A stretch of DNA of 12,296 nt, from the NCBI GenBank assembly GCA_964537955.1, contig CAZICY010000046.1, positions 1 to 12,296 of the forward strand, read 5' to 3'. The notes under the pieces are model-generated. The model was not told the origin of the DNA. It worked only from the letters and a program-made list of their open reading frames with translations, and searched no databases. Below, piece after piece: positions 1 to 8,410 of this stretch (its first letter is position 1; each line of letters begins with the position of its first letter). A program made the position numbers and the translations under genes. The DNA comes from Mxb001 sp964537955. Lineage in GTDB: Bacteria > Actinomycetota > Actinomycetes > S36-B12.

Positions 1-1220
<1,220 letters not shown>

Positions 1221-1232
1221 GGCACGCGGCTT

Positions 1233-2159
1233 CTAGAAGTAGCCGGACTTCTTCTTGGCCTCCATCGAGTCGCCCTTCTCACCATCGATGAGACGACCGG
1301 CGCGCTCGCTCTCTCGCGTGGTCTCCATCTCGTAGACGAGATCGTCCAGTGTCTCGGCGTCCGACTCCACCGCGGCGGTCACGGGGTAGCAGCCGAGGGT
1401 GCGGAAGCGCACCTTGCGCGTGTGCGGGACCTCACCCGGCTCCAGGGGCATGCGATCGTCGTCGAGCATGAGGAGGGAGCCCTTGCGGTCGATGACGGTG
1501 CGCTCGCGGGCGAAGTACAGGTCGACGACGGGGATCCGCTCGCGGCGGATGTAGCGCCAGACGTCGAGCTCGGTCCAGTTGGAGATGGGGAAGACGCGCA
1601 TGGTCTGGCCCTCGTTGAGCGAGGTATTGGGGGTGCGCCAGAACTCCGGGCGCTGCTTGCGGGGGTCCCACCGGTGACCGGGCTCGCGGAGACTGAAGAT
1701 GCGCTCCTTGGAGCGGCTGCGCTCCTCATCACGTCGACCTCCTCCGATGGCGGCATCGAAGCCGCCGTCGTCCAGGGACTGCAGCAACGGCACGGTGCGC
1801 ATGATGCGGGTGTACTCCTGGATGCCATGCGACATGGGAGTCACGCCGTCGCGCACACCCTCCTCGTTGATGCCCACGATGAGCGTGGCGCCCAACTCGG
1901 CCACCATGCGCTCGCGGTGCTCGATCATCTCCCTGAACTCCCACGTGCTGTCGATGTGCAGCAGCGGGAAGGGGATCGGCCCAGGGTGGAAGGCCTTGCG
2001 AGCCAGATGCAGCAGCACGGACGAGTCCTTGCCGATCGAATACATCAGCACCGGGCGCCGGAAGGCCCCCGCCGTCTCGCGCATCACCCAGATGGCCTCG
2101 GCCTCGAGTGCGTCGAGAACCGCGTCTGAGCTCGCAGCGGGCGCGTGCAGGGTGCTCAC
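1233..2159 (-). CDS. cysD: Sulfate adenylyltransferase subunit 2 (CysD)
   Basis: CysD is the catalytic small subunit of ATP sulfurylase. It forms adenosine 5'-phosphosulfate from sulfate and ATP, and in this family works with the GTPase subunit CysN. The 308-residue product has the usual length. It shows the PP-loop SIGKDS (residues 41-46), the conserved IGGGRRDEERSRSKER stretch (138-153), SNWTELDVWRYI (193-204), RTLGCYPVT (253-261) and the typical lysine-rich end KKKSGYF. The chosen start is GTG at 2159, because a strong GAGGAGG lies just upstream (2170-2164) with a 4-nt gap; an in-frame TTG at 2162 is the alternative. The open frame continues upstream to 2558, but that part is antisense to IDH and not CysD-like. 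Oddly, no cysN, cysC, cysH or transporter gene is adjacent: the gene sits alone between convergent ppc and divergent IDH. Confidence 0.95.
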   Translation of the reverse strand: MSTLHAPAASSDAVLDALEAEAIWVMRETAGAFRRPVLMYSIGKDSSVLLHLARKAFHPGPIPFPLLHIDSTWEFREMIEHRERMVAELGATLIVGINEEGVRDGVTPMSHGIQEYTRIMRTVPLLQSLDDGGFDAAIGGGRRDEERSRSKERIFSLREPGHRWDPRKQRPEFWRTPNTSLNEGQTMRVFPISNWTELDVWRYIRRERIPVVDLYFARERTVIDRKGSLLMLDDDRMPLEPGEVPHTRKVRFRTLGCYPVTAAVESDAETLDDLVYEMETTRESERAGRLIDGEKGDSMEAKKKSGYF

Positions 2160-2176
2160 CAAACCTCCTCGTGGAC

Positions 2177-2204
2177 TTGACAAGAAAAACAATACCAGTA
2201 ATTT
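2177..2204 (+). promoter_or_regulatory. Promoter of the isocitrate dehydrogenase gene (leaderless geometry)
   Basis: A perfect TTGACA -35 box lies at 2177-2182, then a 16-bp spacer, then TAATTT at 2199-2204, which keeps the key TA...T positions of a -10 box. Transcription would start about seven bases later, at or one base before the ATG at 2212. No Shine-Dalgarno sequence precedes that ATG, which fits a leaderless mRNA, a common arrangement in actinobacteria. The region is strongly AT-rich against its GC-rich surroundings. Confidence 0.65.
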
Positions 2205-2213
2205 ACTTCCTAT
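2192..2213. promoter_or_regulatory. Candidate operator: imperfect palindrome in the cysD/IDH divergent promoter
   Basis: The core AGTAA-T-TTACT (2197-2207) is a perfect 5-bp inverted repeat. It is flanked by ATACC on the left and TCCTAT on the right, giving two half sites of form ATA-N(2-3)-AGTAA. It covers the IDH -10 box and the expected start of transcription and lies upstream of the cysD ribosome site. A protein bound here could control both genes. The overall look (ATA...TAT ends, A/T centre, 22 bp) recalls Rrf2-family sites, but the regulator is unknown. Confidence 0.35.
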
Positions 2214-3648
2214 GACTACTCCGCCCCCTGTGACAGTAATCCCTGGCGACGGCATCGGCCCCGAGGTCGTCGCCGCCGCCGTCCGCCTCTGCGACGCCGC
2301 CGGCGCGAACGTCTCCTGGGAGTACGCCGACGCCGGCGCCGAGGTCTTCCGCGCCGGCATCCCCAGCGGTGTCCCCGAGGAGACCATCGCCTCCATCGCC
2401 CGCACGCGCACGGTGCTCAAGGGGCCTCTCGAGACCCCTGTCGGATTCGGCGAGAAGAGCGCCAACGTGACCTTGCGCAAGCTCTTCGAGACCTTCGCCA
2501 ACATCAGGCCGGTCCGCGAGCTGCCGGGGGTCCCCACCCCGTACTCCGGTCGCGGCATCGACCTCGTGGTCGTCCGCGAGAACGTCGAGGACCTCTACGC
2601 CGGCATCGAGCACATGCAGACACCCGATGTCGCACAGTGCCTGAAGCTCGTCTCCCGACTCGGCTGCCGGCGGGTCGCGGTCACGGCCTTGGAGCTCGCC
2701 CGCGCCGAGGGCCGCACCAAGGTCGCCGTGTCGACCAAGTCCAACATCATGAAGATGACCGAGGGCATGCTCCAGCGCGAGTTCACGAGCGCGGCCCAGG
2801 ACTACCCCGAGCTGGAGACATGGCACGTCATCGTGGATAACTGCGCGCACCAGCTCGTCAAGGCGCCCGAGCAGTTCGAGGTCATCGTCACCACCAACAT
2901 GAACGGCGACATCCTCAGCGACCTCACCAGCGCCCTGGTCGGCGGACTCGGCTTCGCCCCGTCGGCCAACCTCGGCACCGAGGTCGCCATCTTCGAGGCG
3001 GTCCACGGGTCGGCTCCGAAGTACGCGGGCAAGGACGTCGCCAACCCCACGGCGGTCACCTTGTCCGCGGCCATGATGCTGCGCCACCTGGGCCAGTTCG
3101 ACGCGGCCGACACCCTCGAGCAGGCGATCTTCCGGACTCTCGAAGACGGCATCCACACCCAGGACGTCAAGGTCGGCACCCCCGTCGGCACCGCCGCCTT
3201 CGTGGACGCCGTCGAGGCGCGTATCGGCCAGCGCTCCTCCCTGCCCACTCGGCCGTACCAACCCCTGGTCCTCCCCGCCATCACGCGCGAGGAGACGCGG
3301 TCGCAGCCAGGGTCGCGCACCAAGGTCGGCGTCGACGTCTTCATCGAGTCGGAGTCCACGCCCGAGCGGATCGCCGAGCGCCTGCAGGCCATCGTCAAGG
3401 GGACCCCCTACGCGCTCAAGATGATCTCCAACCGCGGCACCGTCGTGTGGCCCGCGACAGGGGGGTCGACCGGCTGCATCGACCACTTCCGCTGCCGCTT
3501 CGTCATCGACGACAGCGCCAGCTGGAATCCGGAGTCCGTCCTCACGCTCCTGCAGCGAGTGGGCCGCGAATTCAGGTGGATGCACGTGGAGAAGCTCGAG
3601 GTGATCGATGGCGATCCCGGATTCACGCGCGCCCAGGGCGAGAACTAG
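2212..3648 (+). CDS. icd: Isocitrate dehydrogenase, Thermus/Rickettsia type with C-terminal extension (probably NADP-dependent)
   Basis: This TCA-cycle enzyme oxidatively decarboxylates isocitrate to 2-oxoglutarate. The 478-residue protein has PGDGIGPEV (11-19), the substrate loop KSANVTLR (82-89), RPVR (99-102), RENVEDLYAG (122-131) with the catalytic Tyr129, TKSNIMK (175-181) with the catalytic Lys176, and metal-ligand aspartates Asp209, Asp233 and Asp237. HGSAPKYAG places Lys270-Tyr271 where E. coli IDH has the NADP-binding Lys344-Tyr345, so NADP is the likely cofactor (inference). Residues from about 345 to 478 form the extra domain of the Thermus enzyme, with VGVDVFIES, LKMISNRGT and FRWMHVEKLE. 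The start is ATG 2212, directly behind a promoter and without a Shine-Dalgarno site. A small winged-helix gene follows after 28 bp. Isopropylmalate and tartrate dehydrogenases are relatives, but the extension and RENVEDLYAG argue for IDH. Confidence 0.93.
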   Translation: MTTPPPVTVIPGDGIGPEVVAAAVRLCDAAGANVSWEYADAGAEVFRAGIPSGVPEETIASIARTRTVLKGPLETPVGFGEKSANVTLRKLFETFANIRPVRELPGVPTPYSGRGIDLVVVRENVEDLYAGIEHMQTPDVAQCLKLVSRLGCRRVAVTALELARAEGRTKVAVSTKSNIMKMTEGMLQREFTSAAQDYPELETWHVIVDNCAHQLVKAPEQFEVIVTTNMNGDILSDLTSALVGGLGFAPSANLGTEVAIFEAVHGSAPKYAGKDVANPTAVTLSAAMMLRHLGQFDAADTLEQAIFRTLEDGIHTQDVKVGTPVGTAAFVDAVEARIGQRSSLPTRPYQPLVLPAITREETRSQPGSRTKVGVDVFIESESTPERIAERLQAIVKGTPYALKMISNRGTVVWPATGGSTGCIDHFRCRFVIDDSASWNPESVLTLLQRVGREFRWMHVEKLEVIDGDPGFTRAQGEN

Positions 3649-3676
3649 CGCGTCGCTGGCGGTCGGTGATCGTGCC

Positions 3677-4018
3677 ATGGGAGATCATGACGCCGTGGCG
3701 ATCCCCTCATCGACGACGCGCCCGTGGACGCTCCTCAGCAGCCACGGGCGCGTCCTGCTGGTCATCGCGCAGAACCCGGAGCTGCGCCTGCGCGACATCG
3801 CGCAGACCGCCGGCATTACCGAGCGCAGCGCGCAGGCGATCGTGTCGGACCTCGAAGACGCCGGCTATATCGAGAAGGAGAAGGTCGGCAGGCGCAACTC
3901 CTACCGCCTGCACCCCGAAATGCCCTTCAGGCACCCTGCCGAGGCCGGGCACACCGTCGGCGAGCTCCTCGAGCTCTTCACGTCGACGACCGCGCGCCGG
4001 GAACGCCCGTCCGCCTAG
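3677..4018 (+). CDS. Small winged helix-turn-helix transcriptional regulator
   Basis: The 113-residue protein is a one-domain DNA-binding protein of a kind widespread in actinobacteria (MarR/ArsR-like winged helix). Residues about 17-32 form a first helix (PWTLLSSHGRVLLVIA). Residues about 36-62 form the helix-turn-helix, with RDIAQTAGITERSAQAIVSDL. Residues about 63-79 form the wing (GYIEKEKVGRRNSYRL). The tail HPAEAGHTVGELLELF is typical of this group. No ligand-binding domain or cysteine sensor is visible. The start is uncertain: ATG 3677 was chosen, GTG 3695 is possible, and an in-frame ATG at 3608 would overlap IDH and add residues unlike the family. It lies 28 bp after IDH, so cotranscription is likely. 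Its TAG stop overlaps that of convergent argG in a shared CTAG. The target is unknown; the IDH/cysD operator is one candidate. Confidence 0.85.
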   Translation: MGDHDAVAIPSSTTRPWTLLSSHGRVLLVIAQNPELRLRDIAQTAGITERSAQAIVSDLEDAGYIEKEKVGRRNSYRLHPEMPFRHPAEAGHTVGELLELFTSTTARRERPSA

Positions 4019-5430
4019 TCGGTCCCGGCCTCCATGGCCGCGCGATCGAGCATCACCTCGTCGGAGCTGGCGACCTCGGAGCCGGCGATCGCGTCAGCGC
4101 CGCCCGCATCGAGCCGGCCGACGAGTTCGACATGTCCTGAGCCGAGCTGACCCTGGGCGGCGTACATCTCGAGTTTGGCGCGGGTGTCGGCGATGTCGAG
4201 ATTGCGCATGGTGAGCTGGCCGATCCGATCGGTCGGCCCGAAGGCCGCCTCTTCGACGCGCTCCATGGAGAGCCGATCGGGGTGGTAGCTCAAGCCGGGG
4301 CCGCGCGTGTCGAGGATCGAGTAGTCATCGCCCCGGCGCAGGCGCAGCGTCACCTCGCCGGTGACCGCCGAGGCGACCCACTTCTGCAGGGACTCGCGCA
4401 GCATGAGCGCCTGGGGATCCAGCCAGCGGCCCTCGTAGAGCAGGCGACCCAGCCGGCGGCCCTCGGCGTGGTAGTTCGCGATGGTGTCCTCGTTGTGGAT
4501 CGCACTGAGGAGGCGCTCGTAGGCGATGAAGAGCAGGGCCATGCCAGGCGCCTCGTAGATCCCGCGGCTCTTGGCCTCGATGATCCTGTTTTCGATCTGG
4601 TCGGCCATGCCGAGGCCGTGGCGTCCGCCGATGGCATTGGCCTCGCGCACGAGATCGACCGCTGAGCCGAACTCGCGCCCGTTGATGCGCACCGGGCGTC
4701 CTTGCTCGAAGGCGATGGTGACGTCCTCGGGCGCGATCTCGACGGCTGGGTCCCAGAAGCGCACGCCCATGATGGGGTCGACAATCTCGATCGACACGTC
4801 GAGATGCTCGAGTCGCTTCGCCTCGTGCGTCGCGCCCCAGATGTTGGCGTCGGTGGAGTAGGCCTTCTCCGCAGAGTCCCTGTAGGGCAGGCCGTGAGCC
4901 ACGAGCCACTCGGACATCTCCTGACGTCCGCCGAGCTCGCCGACGAAGTCCGCATCGAGCCACGGCTTGTAGATCCGCAGTTGCGGGTTGGCGAGCAGGC
5001 CGTAGCGGTAGAACCGCTCAATGTCGTTGCCCTTGTACGTCGACCCGTCGCCCCAGATCGACACCTCGTCGTCGAGCATCGCGCGCACGAGGAGCGTGCC
5101 GGTGACGGCGCGGCCGAGGGGGGTGGTGTTGAAGTACATCCGGTTGCCAGCGCGGATGTGGAACGCCCCGCAGGACAGGGCCGCAAGCCCCTCCTCGACG
5201 AGCAGCTCCTTGCAGTCCACGAGCCGGGCGATCTCGGCGCCGTACTCCTGGGCGCGCCCGGGGACGCTGTCGATGTCCGGCTCGTCGTACTGCCCGAGAT
5301 CCGCGGTGTAGGTGCACGGCACGGCTCCCTTGCTGCGCATCCAGGCGACCGCGACAGAGGTGTCGAGCCCGCCGGAGAAGGCGATGCCGACGCGCTCGCC
5401 CACCGGGAGCGAGGACAAGACCTTGGACAC
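4015..5430 (-). CDS. argG: Argininosuccinate synthase, long form
   Basis: ArgG joins citrulline and aspartate at the cost of ATP to form argininosuccinate, the penultimate step of arginine synthesis, in the cytoplasm. The 471-residue protein carries the PP-loop AFSGGLDTS (17-25), TADLGQYDEPDI (42-53), GDGSTYKGNDIERFYRYG (127-144) and YSTDANIWGATHEAK (191-205). These match the longer E. coli-type subfamily (about 447 residues) rather than the shorter form of about 400 residues found in Streptomyces and Mycobacterium. The C-terminal 25 or so residues are a low-complexity extension. The start is GTG 5430; no in-frame start lies further upstream, and MSKVLSSLPVGERVGIAFSG is the expected N-terminus. 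A 6-bp stem sits immediately before it. The gene lies 35 bp behind the UPF0182 gene on the same strand; no other arginine gene is visible. Confidence 0.95.
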   Translation of the reverse strand: MSKVLSSLPVGERVGIAFSGGLDTSVAVAWMRSKGAVPCTYTADLGQYDEPDIDSVPGRAQEYGAEIARLVDCKELLVEEGLAALSCGAFHIRAGNRMYFNTTPLGRAVTGTLLVRAMLDDEVSIWGDGSTYKGNDIERFYRYGLLANPQLRIYKPWLDADFVGELGGRQEMSEWLVAHGLPYRDSAEKAYSTDANIWGATHEAKRLEHLDVSIEIVDPIMGVRFWDPAVEIAPEDVTIAFEQGRPVRINGREFGSAVDLVREANAIGGRHGLGMADQIENRIIEAKSRGIYEAPGMALLFIAYERLLSAIHNEDTIANYHAEGRRLGRLLYEGRWLDPQALMLRESLQKWVASAVTGEVTLRLRRGDDYSILDTRGPGLSYHPDRLSMERVEEAAFGPTDRIGQLTMRNLDIADTRAKLEMYAAQGQLGSGHVELVGRLDAGGADAIAGSEVASSDEVMLDRAAMEAGTD

Positions 5431-5431
5431 G

Positions 5432-5448
5432 GCCCGACCCTATCGGGC
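5432..5448 (-). promoter_or_regulatory. Inverted repeat directly upstream of the argG start codon
   Basis: GCCCGA and TCGGGC form a perfect 6-bp stem with a 5-base loop (TAGGG on the minus strand). It ends one base before the argG GTG. The only weak ribosome-binding signal, AGGG, lies in the loop and stem edge. It could be a translational control hairpin, an operator, or a weak end-of-gene structure for the UPF0182 gene; no T-run follows it. Confidence 0.4.
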
Positions 5449-5465
5449 GATGACGGGGGCGAGCC

Positions 5466-8381
5466 CTACGCGGGCTGGCCGTCGTCCGCGCCCGTGAGCC
5501 GCGCCTCGGCCTCCTGCGCACGGCGCAGGGCGGCCTCCAGGTCGGCCTGCGCCTCGCCATAGGCCGCGAAGTCACCGTCCGCCAGAGCCGCCTGGCCGCG
5601 CTCATAGGCCGCCTGAGCGTCGGCAAGCGCCGTCTGGAGGTCGGTGAGCGGGTCGCCCGAGGGGCCGGGGGTCGGCGCCGGGGTCGGCGTCGGATCCGGG
5701 TTGGGATCCGGATCGGGCCCGGGCGTGGGCTCGGGCGTCGGCAGCGGGTCGGAATCGAACACCGCAGCGAGGGCCTCGTCGAGGGTGTCCTCGAGGGCGA
5801 CATTGGCGCCGTAGCCCGCGAGCACCTTGCGCAGCAGCGGATAGCCGTCCTGCGTGGCCCGGAGGTAGACGGGCTCGACGTAGAGCAGTCCGCCGTTGAA
5901 CGGCAGTGAGAGCAGGTTGCCGAGGTTGACCTCGGACCCGCCGCGGCGCAGAAGCGAGAGCTCGGCGCTGATCTCGGGGTCGGACTCGAAGTTGTTCTGC
6001 ACCTGGGTCGGGCCCGGGATCGTGGTGTTGCTCGGCAGTTGCAGCACGCGCAGCGTGCCGTAGCCGTCGCCGGGTGCCGAGTCGACGGCCATGAAGGCGG
6101 CGAGCGTGGGTCTGCGCTGTGGTGCGAAGGTCGTGGTGAGCGAGAAGACCGGCTGCTCCTGGCCGGGCATCTGCAAGGTGAGGTAGTACGGCGGCTGGAA
6201 CTGCTGGATCGCCTGCGTCGGATCGAAGGGGACGATCCAGAAGTCGGTGCCGTTGTAGAAGGTCGCCGGGTCGGTGACGTGGTAGCGCGACATCACCACG
6301 CGCTGCACCTTGAACAGGTCCTGCGGGTAGCGCACGTGGGCCTCGATCTCGGCCGGCATCGCGCCGCGCTCCTGCACGACGCCGGGAAACGCCTTCATCC
6401 ACGTCTGCAGGATGGGATCGGACTCATCCCAGGCGTAGAGCGTGACGGTGCCCTCGTAGGCGTCCACGACGGCCTTCACCGAGTTGCGCGCGTAGTTGAG
6501 CTGATCGCTGGGCGCGATGGCAGTGGACCCGGTGCGCACCGTGATCGAGTCGCTCGTCACCTCGCCGAGCGAGACGCGAGACGCGTAGGGGTAGTCGTTG
6601 GACGTGGTGTAGCCGTCGACGAACCACACGATGCGCCCATCGACCACCGCGGGATAGGGATCCTGGTCCAAGGTGAGCCAGGGTGCCACCTTCTCGACGC
6701 GGGTGAGCGGATCGCGATCCCACAGGATGCGCGACTCCTCGTTGATGAGGTCGGTGAGCAAGATGTTGCTGTCCTGGAACTTCGTCGCGAAGAGCAGGCG
6801 GTGGAACAGTCCCCCGACTGACACTCCGCCGTCGCCGGTGTAGGTGTTGTTGACCTGCCCCGTCGGGCTCGCGTCGTCGGGGTAGTCGAGCTCGACCGGC
6901 GGGGTCCCCTCGGGAGCCCCGACGATGGAGAAGGTCGGCGAGAGCTCGCCGAAGTAGATCCGCGGCTGCTCGATCCCCAGCAGGCCCTCCGGAGGGATGT
7001 CGCTCTCGAAGAAATCGGGCTGGCCCGAAGACTCCGCCGTGTTGTCGTACGCCGCAACGAAGCCGTAGCCGTGGGTGTAGACCGCATGGTCATTGGCCCA
7101 GTTGCGCTGATTGTCCGGGATGCCCGCGAGGTTGATCTCGCGCGCCGCCACGATCGCGCCGCGCTGACCGCCCTCCATCATGTAGCGATCGACGTCCAGG
7201 CTGTCGTTGAACGAGTAGTAGGCCCGGATCTGCTGGAGCTGGTTGTAGGTCGGGGACGCCAGCGCCGGGTCGAGGAGGCGGATGTTGTCCAAGGTGCCGA
7301 GGTTGGCGTTGATCACGGCCTCGGTGGGCGGCTCAACGGTCCCGGGGTACTCCTGGACCTGGGCATCGGCAATGTCGTAGGCCGAGCGCGTCGCCGTGAT
7401 GTTGCGCTCGATGTAGGGCTGCTCGCGCACGAGCTCACTGGGCCGGACCTGGAACTGCTGCACGATCGCGGGGTAGACGCCGCCGACGAGGATCGACGTG
7501 AGGACGAGGAGCCCCAGGCCAATGAGCGGAATCACCCAGTTGCGCACGATCATGTTGACGATGAAGAGCACCGCGGTGATGAGCGCCACGAAGGTGAGGA
7601 TCTGAAGGGCTGGGAGAACGGCGTTGGCATCGGTGTACTTCATGCCGGTAAAGCCCTGGACGAGGGCCTCGCTCTTGACCATGAGCCCGAAGCGGTCGAG
7701 CCAGTAGGCGACCGCCTTGAGGAGGAGCAGCAGGGCGACCAGTCCCGAGAGGTGGACCTGGGCAGCCGTGCTCATCCGATCGCCCGGGGGCTGCAGCCGC
7801 AAGCCGCCGTAGAGGTAGTGGGTGGCGATCGCCAGTCCGATGGCGAGGATGACGACGGAGAAGGCAAAGCCCAGCACGAAGCGCAAGAAGGGATACGTGA
7901 ACGTGTAGAAGCCGATGTCGAGGCCGAACTGCGGATCGGTAATGCCGAAGTCGGTGGCGTTGCGCCACCGCAGGAACGTGCCCCACTCCGATGACGCTGA
8001 GATGCCGGCGAGCAGTCCGACGACCGCCGCGATGGCGAGGGTGATGACGACGCGGAAGGGATCGAGCGCCATGCGGTAGCGCTCCAGGCCCGCCTGCTCC
8101 TGGGTGAGCGGCGGGACGCTGGGGCGGAAGCGGTAGGCGATCCACAGCGTGCCCGCGAGGACCAGGGCCATGGTGAGGCCGAAGGAAGCGAAGAGGGCCA
8201 GGCGCGTCGTCAGGGTGACGGTGAAGACCTCGGTCTTGCCGACGGAGTCGAACCACAGCCAGTCGGTGTAGAAGCCCGTGAAGATCACGAAGCCCAGGAC
8301 GATGACGGCGAGGACGATGATCGTCGGGAGGAGGACCCGACCGCGGCGGGGCGCCGCGGCGACAGACGTCGGAGAGGCCAT
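5466..8381 (-). CDS. UPF0182 family integral membrane protein with Pro-rich and coiled-coil tail
   Basis: This is a large conserved actinobacterial membrane protein of unknown function; 971 residues is normal for the family. About seven membrane segments lie in the first third (roughly 16-36, 60-83, 111-130, 165-189, 209-225, 258-280 and 283-305). The family hallmark FYTDWLWFDSVGKTEVF is at 37-53. Residues about 310-878 form one large soluble region, probably outside the membrane, beginning QVRPSELVREQPYIERNI. Residues 879-908 are a proline linker of PTP/PDP repeats, followed by an Ala/Glu/Gln-rich likely coiled coil to the end. The start is ATG 8381. No Shine-Dalgarno site precedes it, but TAAGTT (8393-8388) lies six bases upstream, so a leaderless internal promoter is possible. 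It follows the YlbL-type protease by 29 bp. A role in envelope maintenance is only a guess from that partnership. Confidence 0.92.
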   Translation of the reverse strand: MASPTSVAAAPRRGRVLLPTIIVLAVIVLGFVIFTGFYTDWLWFDSVGKTEVFTVTLTTRLALFASFGLTMALVLAGTLWIAYRFRPSVPPLTQEQAGLERYRMALDPFRVVITLAIAAVVGLLAGISASSEWGTFLRWRNATDFGITDPQFGLDIGFYTFTYPFLRFVLGFAFSVVILAIGLAIATHYLYGGLRLQPPGDRMSTAAQVHLSGLVALLLLLKAVAYWLDRFGLMVKSEALVQGFTGMKYTDANAVLPALQILTFVALITAVLFIVNMIVRNWVIPLIGLGLLVLTSILVGGVYPAIVQQFQVRPSELVREQPYIERNITATRSAYDIADAQVQEYPGTVEPPTEAVINANLGTLDNIRLLDPALASPTYNQLQQIRAYYSFNDSLDVDRYMMEGGQRGAIVAAREINLAGIPDNQRNWANDHAVYTHGYGFVAAYDNTAESSGQPDFFESDIPPEGLLGIEQPRIYFGELSPTFSIVGAPEGTPPVELDYPDDASPTGQVNNTYTGDGGVSVGGLFHRLLFATKFQDSNILLTDLINEESRILWDRDPLTRVEKVAPWLTLDQDPYPAVVDGRIVWFVDGYTTSNDYPYASRVSLGEVTSDSITVRTGSTAIAPSDQLNYARNSVKAVVDAYEGTVTLYAWDESDPILQTWMKAFPGVVQERGAMPAEIEAHVRYPQDLFKVQRVVMSRYHVTDPATFYNGTDFWIVPFDPTQAIQQFQPPYYLTLQMPGQEQPVFSLTTTFAPQRRPTLAAFMAVDSAPGDGYGTLRVLQLPSNTTIPGPTQVQNNFESDPEISAELSLLRRGGSEVNLGNLLSLPFNGGLLYVEPVYLRATQDGYPLLRKVLAGYGANVALEDTLDEALAAVFDSDPLPTPEPTPGPDPDPNPDPTPTPAPTPGPSGDPLTDLQTALADAQAAYERGQAALADGDFAAYGEAQADLEAALRRAQEAEARLTGADDGQPA

Positions 8382-8410
8382 TACAGCAACTTACGTCACG
8401 CGGCCGCGGG

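Noticed and set aside
1221..1232. Terminator between ppc and cysD
   Set aside because: The 12-bp gap has no stem with a T-run on either strand.
1699..2211. Upstream extension of the IDH frame
   Set aside because: It runs antisense to cysD and across the promoter; IDH similarity starts at the ATG at 2212.
2160..2558. Upstream extension of the cysD frame, antisense to IDH
   Set aside because: The CysD family similarity begins after 2159 and a strong ribosome site lies just before GTG 2159; the extension overlaps both the promoter and IDH codons.
2203..3678. 491-codon open frame antisense to isocitrate dehydrogenase
   Set aside because: It is a shadow of the strongly biased IDH codons; its translation is Asp/Gly/Arg/Leu-rich with no recognisable domain, while the plus strand matches IDH over its whole length.
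4282..5562. Long plus-strand frames opposite argG
   Set aside because: They are codon-bias shadows lacking domains; argG on the minus strand explains the conservation.
7071..7994. 307-codon plus-strand frame opposite UPF0182
   Set aside because: Its composition is Gly/Glu/Arg/Val low-complexity typical of an antisense shadow, and UPF0182 is complete on the other strand.
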